From an uncultured Ruminococcus sp. (lineage in GTDB: Bacteria > Bacillota > Clostridia > Oscillospirales > Ruminococcaceae): a stretch of 18,413 nt of DNA. Every line of letters starts with the position of its first letter. Within the stretch, counting starts at the first letter, position 1. Where the stretch lies: the NCBI GenBank assembly GCA_947173865.1, contig CAMWGS010000011.1:1-18413 (forward strand). Direction: 5' to 3'. The position numbers and the translations under genes are program-made. The notes beneath the pieces were generated by a model. That model saw only the letters and a program-made list of their open reading frames with translations. It had not been told where the DNA came from and did no database searches. Below, piece after piece: positions 15,527-18,413 of this stretch.

Positions 15527-18413
15527 ATGCATAAGACATTTGGTAAAAAAATTGCCGGCGGACTTATGGCAGCAGCTATGGCAGCTTCAGCAGCTACAGC
15601 TGTACTCGCTCCTATGGGAGCATTGGCAGGTGACCAGCTCGGACAGTCAACCTTCGATGAAGGCGTTGGTCTTCCGTGGCATACTTGCGAAACTAACCCC
15701 GCTAAGCAGAACTTTAACATTTCAGACGGTACTTACAACGTTGAAATTGTAAACAACGATGGTCCGGAATCAAGATGGGACCTTCAGCTCCGTCACAGAG
15801 GACTCAAGATTGAACAGGGTCACACATATAAGGTTCACTGGGAAGTAGAAGCTTCAACAGCTGGTCAGATGTATACAAAAATCGGTGACTACAGTGGTAA
15901 TATTGAAGCATGGCACAATAATACAAATGGTTCTGCTGTATTCTTCCAGTCCGGCGATAAATGGGACCACAAGGAAGCAACAGGAGACTTTGACCAGAAA
16001 TGGGACTGCGTTACAATTCAGGAAGGTAAAAACTCATTTGATGCTACATTTACAGCAGCTCAGACAATCGAAGTTGCTGAGTGGGCTTTCCACTACGGTG
16101 GTCAGGGTACTCATCAGCCTGTTGACTGTTTCCCCAATAACACAACACTTAAATTTGATAATCTCACACTTGAAGATACAACAAGTGATGTTAATGACTT
16201 TGACAAGTCAAATGAATTCGGTGTAATCAGACCTAAGACAAACGTTCGTCTTAATCAGATTGGTTATTATCCGAATCTCAACAAGAAGGCTTCTTATGTA
16301 ACAGACGCTTCCGAACCTCTTGCATATGATATTGTTGACGCTTCTTCAGGTGCTGTTGTTTACTCAGGTACAACTTCAAACATCGGTCCTGACCCTGATT
16401 CAGGTACAGGTGCAACTGTTGATGTTACAGTTGGCGGTAAGACAGTAACAAGATATAAGGATACAGGTGCTAACGTACATATCATTGATTTCTCCAAGTT
16501 TGCAGACCCTGGTGTTTATAAGATTATTGTTCATGATACAACAGGTATCTCCGGAACACGTTCAGGTCTCAGAGAAGGTGCATACGATACAACAATTGAG
16601 GGTGATAGCGTTGTATGGGAAAACTGGGTAACCGGTCAGAAGTATACAATGAACGAAAGCCATTCATTCCGCATCGACGAGAATATCTATGATGATCAGC
16701 TTATCAAGGATTCTCTTAACTATTACTATCAGAACCGTTCAGGTGTTTCGATTGATGCTAATTATATCACATCAGGTGATAAATCTACACTTTCACACTC
16801 TGAATACGGTCATTCTCCTGATAAGGCTTATGTTCAGTCTGAATGGGTTAAGTCATATGATTCTGAATTCAATGGCGATACAAAATATCAGATTGATGGT
16901 ACAGGCGGTTGGTATGATGCAGGTGACCACGGTAAATACGTTGTAAACGGTGGTATTTCTGTATGGACACTCCAGAACGCTTATGAAATTTCAAAGAAGA
17001 ACGAAAATGATGCTAAGTGGACAGACGGAACAATTGCTATTCCTGAAAACACTGATAAAAACCCTGATATCCTTGACGAAGCAAGAGTAGAACTCGAGTG
17101 GATGCTCAAGATGATGGTTGACAGCAAAGACCCGTACTGGGGCAAGTATGAAGGTATGGTTTACCACAAGCTTCATGACCACAAGTGGACTGGTCTTGCT
17201 ATCCACTCATGGCTCTATGAAGGTTTTGAAAGCTGTACACGTATTGTAAAGCCTCCGACGTTTGCTGCTTCTTATAACCTCGCTGCTACTGCTGCTCAGG
17301 CTGCACGTCTCTGGGAAGGTTATGACGATGCATTTGCTGCTGATTGTCTTGCTGCTGCTAAGAAGGCTTATGATGCAGCTAATAAGGCATACTATGCTTA
17401 TCCAGGTTCGTCTGAAAATACTAACCCGACATCACTCTACGGTCCTCTTGACCAGGCTATCGGTGGTGGTGCTTACGGTGATACTTACGTAGAAGATGAT
17501 AAGTACTGGGCAGCTTGCGAACTTTATGCTACAACAGGCGACGAAACATATTATAATGACCTCAGCTCTTACTCCAATCCGAACGATACAACAGGTAAGG
17601 ATAAGGCATTCAGCCTTACAACAAACCTCGGCGGTGGTGAGAACAACGGTTCATTCAGCTCATTCAACTGGGGCTGTACTTCAGGTCTCGGAACACTTTC
17701 ACTCTACCTCAGCGATAAGGTAAAGGCAGACGATAAGGCTAAGATTGAAGCTTCAATTACTGCTGCTGCTGACGAGTATATGGAAGAAATGGCAAATCAG
17801 AGGATGGGTATTCCTTACAGAGAAGCTACTTTTGAGGACGGCGTAAATATCGGAGCTGGTATCAAGGTTACAGGTTATGAGTGGGGTTCAAACTCATTCG
17901 TTATCAATAATGCTATGGTAATGGCTTATGCTTACGATGCTACAAATTCAGTTAAGTACATGAACGGTGCTGCTGAAGCTCTTGACTACATCTACGGACG
18001 TAATGGTCTTGACTTCTCTTACGTATCAGGTTATGGTGACGTTGAAAGCGGTTCAACTATGAAGTGGCCTCACCACAGATTCTGGGCTAACGGCGTAGAC
18101 CCGACATTCCCGATGGCTCCTTCAGGCGTTCTTTCAGGTGGTCCTGGTGCAGGTATGCAGGACCCGTATATTGGCGGTCTCGGCTATCAGAGAGGCGGTC
18201 TTGCTAACCAGAAGTGCTACGTTGATAACGCAGAAGCTTGGTCTGTAAACGAAGTTACAATTAACTGGAATGCTCCGCTCGTTTGGATGTCTTCATTCAT
18301 GTATGACGAAGCTGCTAAGGCTAAGGACACCGGTGATTCCCCGACAAATCCTAGTGGGGAACTCAAGGTAACATTATGGGGCGATGCTGACGTTGACGGC
18401 GACGTAGACATCG
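15527..18413 (+). CDS. Cellulosomal family 9 cellulase, CBM4-Ig-GH9-dockerin (partial, runs off the right edge)
   Basis: Open from ATG 15527 for 962 codons without a stop; the 3' end lies beyond the window. Signal peptide 1-34 (basic MHKTFGKK, Ala-rich core, cut after ALA). Residues about 38-205 form a CBM4 module (LPWHTCET, RWDLQLRHRGLKIEQGHTY), binding single cellulose chains. Residues about 232-345 are the CelD_N Ig-like domain (NVRLNQIGYYP). GH9 spans about 350-930 with WYDAGDH (Asp464, Asp467), HHR at 849-851 and proton donor Glu909 in NEVTINWNAPL. A short linker leads to the first dockerin loop (GDADVDGDVDI, from Asp953), cut by the window edge. The CBM4-Ig-GH9 layout resembles CbhA/CelK-type enzymes, often exo-acting. 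AGGGAGGG is 7 bases before the ATG. Codons are strongly biased (AAG, ACA, GGT, GCT), suggesting high expression. Confidence 0.95.
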   Translation, partial: MHKTFGKKIAGGLMAAAMAASAATAVLAPMGALAGDQLGQSTFDEGVGLPWHTCETNPAKQNFNISDGTYNVEIVNNDGPESRWDLQLRHRGLKIEQGHTYKVHWEVEASTAGQMYTKIGDYSGNIEAWHNNTNGSAVFFQSGDKWDHKEATGDFDQKWDCVTIQEGKNSFDATFTAAQTIEVAEWAFHYGGQGTHQPVDCFPNNTTLKFDNLTLEDTTSDVNDFDKSNEFGVIRPKTNVRLNQIGYYPNLNKKASYVTDASEPLAYDIVDASSGAVVYSGTTSNIGPDPDSGTGATVDVTVGGKTVTRYKDTGANVHIIDFSKFADPGVYKIIVHDTTGISGTRSGLREGAYDTTIEGDSVVWENWVTGQKYTMNESHSFRIDENIYDDQLIKDSLNYYYQNRSGVSIDANYITSGDKSTLSHSEYGHSPDKAYVQSEWVKSYDSEFNGDTKYQIDGTGGWYDAGDHGKYVVNGGISVWTLQNAYEISKKNENDAKWTDGTIAIPENTDKNPDILDEARVELEWMLKMMVDSKDPYWGKYEGMVYHKLHDHKWTGLAIHSWLYEGFESCTRIVKPPTFAASYNLAATAAQAARLWEGYDDAFAADCLAAAKKAYDAANKAYYAYPGSSENTNPTSLYGPLDQAIGGGAYGDTYVEDDKYWAACELYATTGDETYYNDLSSYSNPNDTTGKDKAFSLTTNLGGGENNGSFSSFNWGCTSGLGTLSLYLSDKVKADDKAKIEASITAAADEYMEEMANQRMGIPYREATFEDGVNIGAGIKVTGYEWGSNSFVINNAMVMAYAYDATNSVKYMNGAAEALDYIYGRNGLDFSYVSGYGDVESGSTMKWPHHRFWANGVDPTFPMAPSGVLSGGPGAGMQDPYIGGLGYQRGGLANQKCYVDNAEAWSVNEVTINWNAPLVWMSSFMYDEAAKAKDTGDSPTNPSGELKVTLWGDADVDGDVDI

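Noticed and set aside
1..18413. CRISPR arrays, tRNA or rRNA genes, insertion sequences, phage or attachment sites
   Set aside because: I saw no regularly spaced repeats, transposase or integrase genes, tRNA-like cloverleafs or rRNA sequence in the window.

Overview
The window looks like a chromosomal segment from a cellulolytic, cellulosome-forming Firmicute of the Ruminococcus (R. flavefaciens-like) type. Three things point there. The DNA is moderately AT-rich with AGGAGG-type ribosome binding sites and sigma-A-like promoters. The housekeeping gene order (tepA-ftsK; flavoprotein-cmk-plsC-ispH/rpsA) is characteristic of clostridia. Two secreted family 9 glycoside hydrolases carry Ruminococcus-style dockerins. 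Species assignment is inference; no rRNA gene is present. Every gene I support is on the + strand.

Region 1 (1-11700) is a tightly packed housekeeping cluster that probably forms one long transcription unit. It runs from a weak promoter at 5-33 to an intrinsic terminator at 11663-11700. Genes in order: a ClpP-fold peptidase (TepA-like), the FtsK/SpoIIIE DNA translocase, a DUF1963 (YwqG-like) gene whose 5' end is cut by an in-frame TAG, a YgiQ-family radical SAM protein, a membrane-anchored ComEC-like metallo-beta-lactamase-fold hydrolase, a small DUF3006 protein, a BaiN/RdsA-family flavoprotein, cytidylate kinase, a PlsC-type acyltransferase, and an IspH-ribosomal protein S1 fusion. Neighbours mostly overlap by a few bases or are separated by 15 bases or less. 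The exceptions are a 55-base gap with a hairpin before ftsK and a 112-base two-frame overlap between ygiQ and the MBL gene.

Region 2 (11701-12677) is a two-gene accessory pair: a DUF1810 protein and an unrecognised cysteine-containing protein.

Region 3 (12678-18413) is a cellulosomal pair. The first enzyme is signal peptide-GH9-CBM3c-linker-dockerin, behind a consensus promoter preceded by an 8+8 bp inverted repeat, and ends at its own intrinsic terminator. The second is signal peptide-CBM4-Ig-GH9-dockerin and runs off the right edge inside the first calcium loop of its dockerin. It has its own promoter and a structured leader of about 130 nt with two hairpins. The two architectures are the two classical GH9 designs, so together they suggest complementary cellulases that plug into the same scaffold.

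Most notable observations: (i) a near-perfect Shine-Dalgarno plus ATG inside the ispH-S1 fusion, exactly at the domain junction, where codon usage changes to a highly expressed style, suggesting that free S1 is also made; (ii) the structured leader before the second cellulase; (iii) the amber-interrupted DUF1963 gene; (iv) the ygiQ/MBL overlap encoding two different basic tails; (v) the 13-residue second calcium loop in the first dockerin. I did not find a clearly novel multi-gene system.
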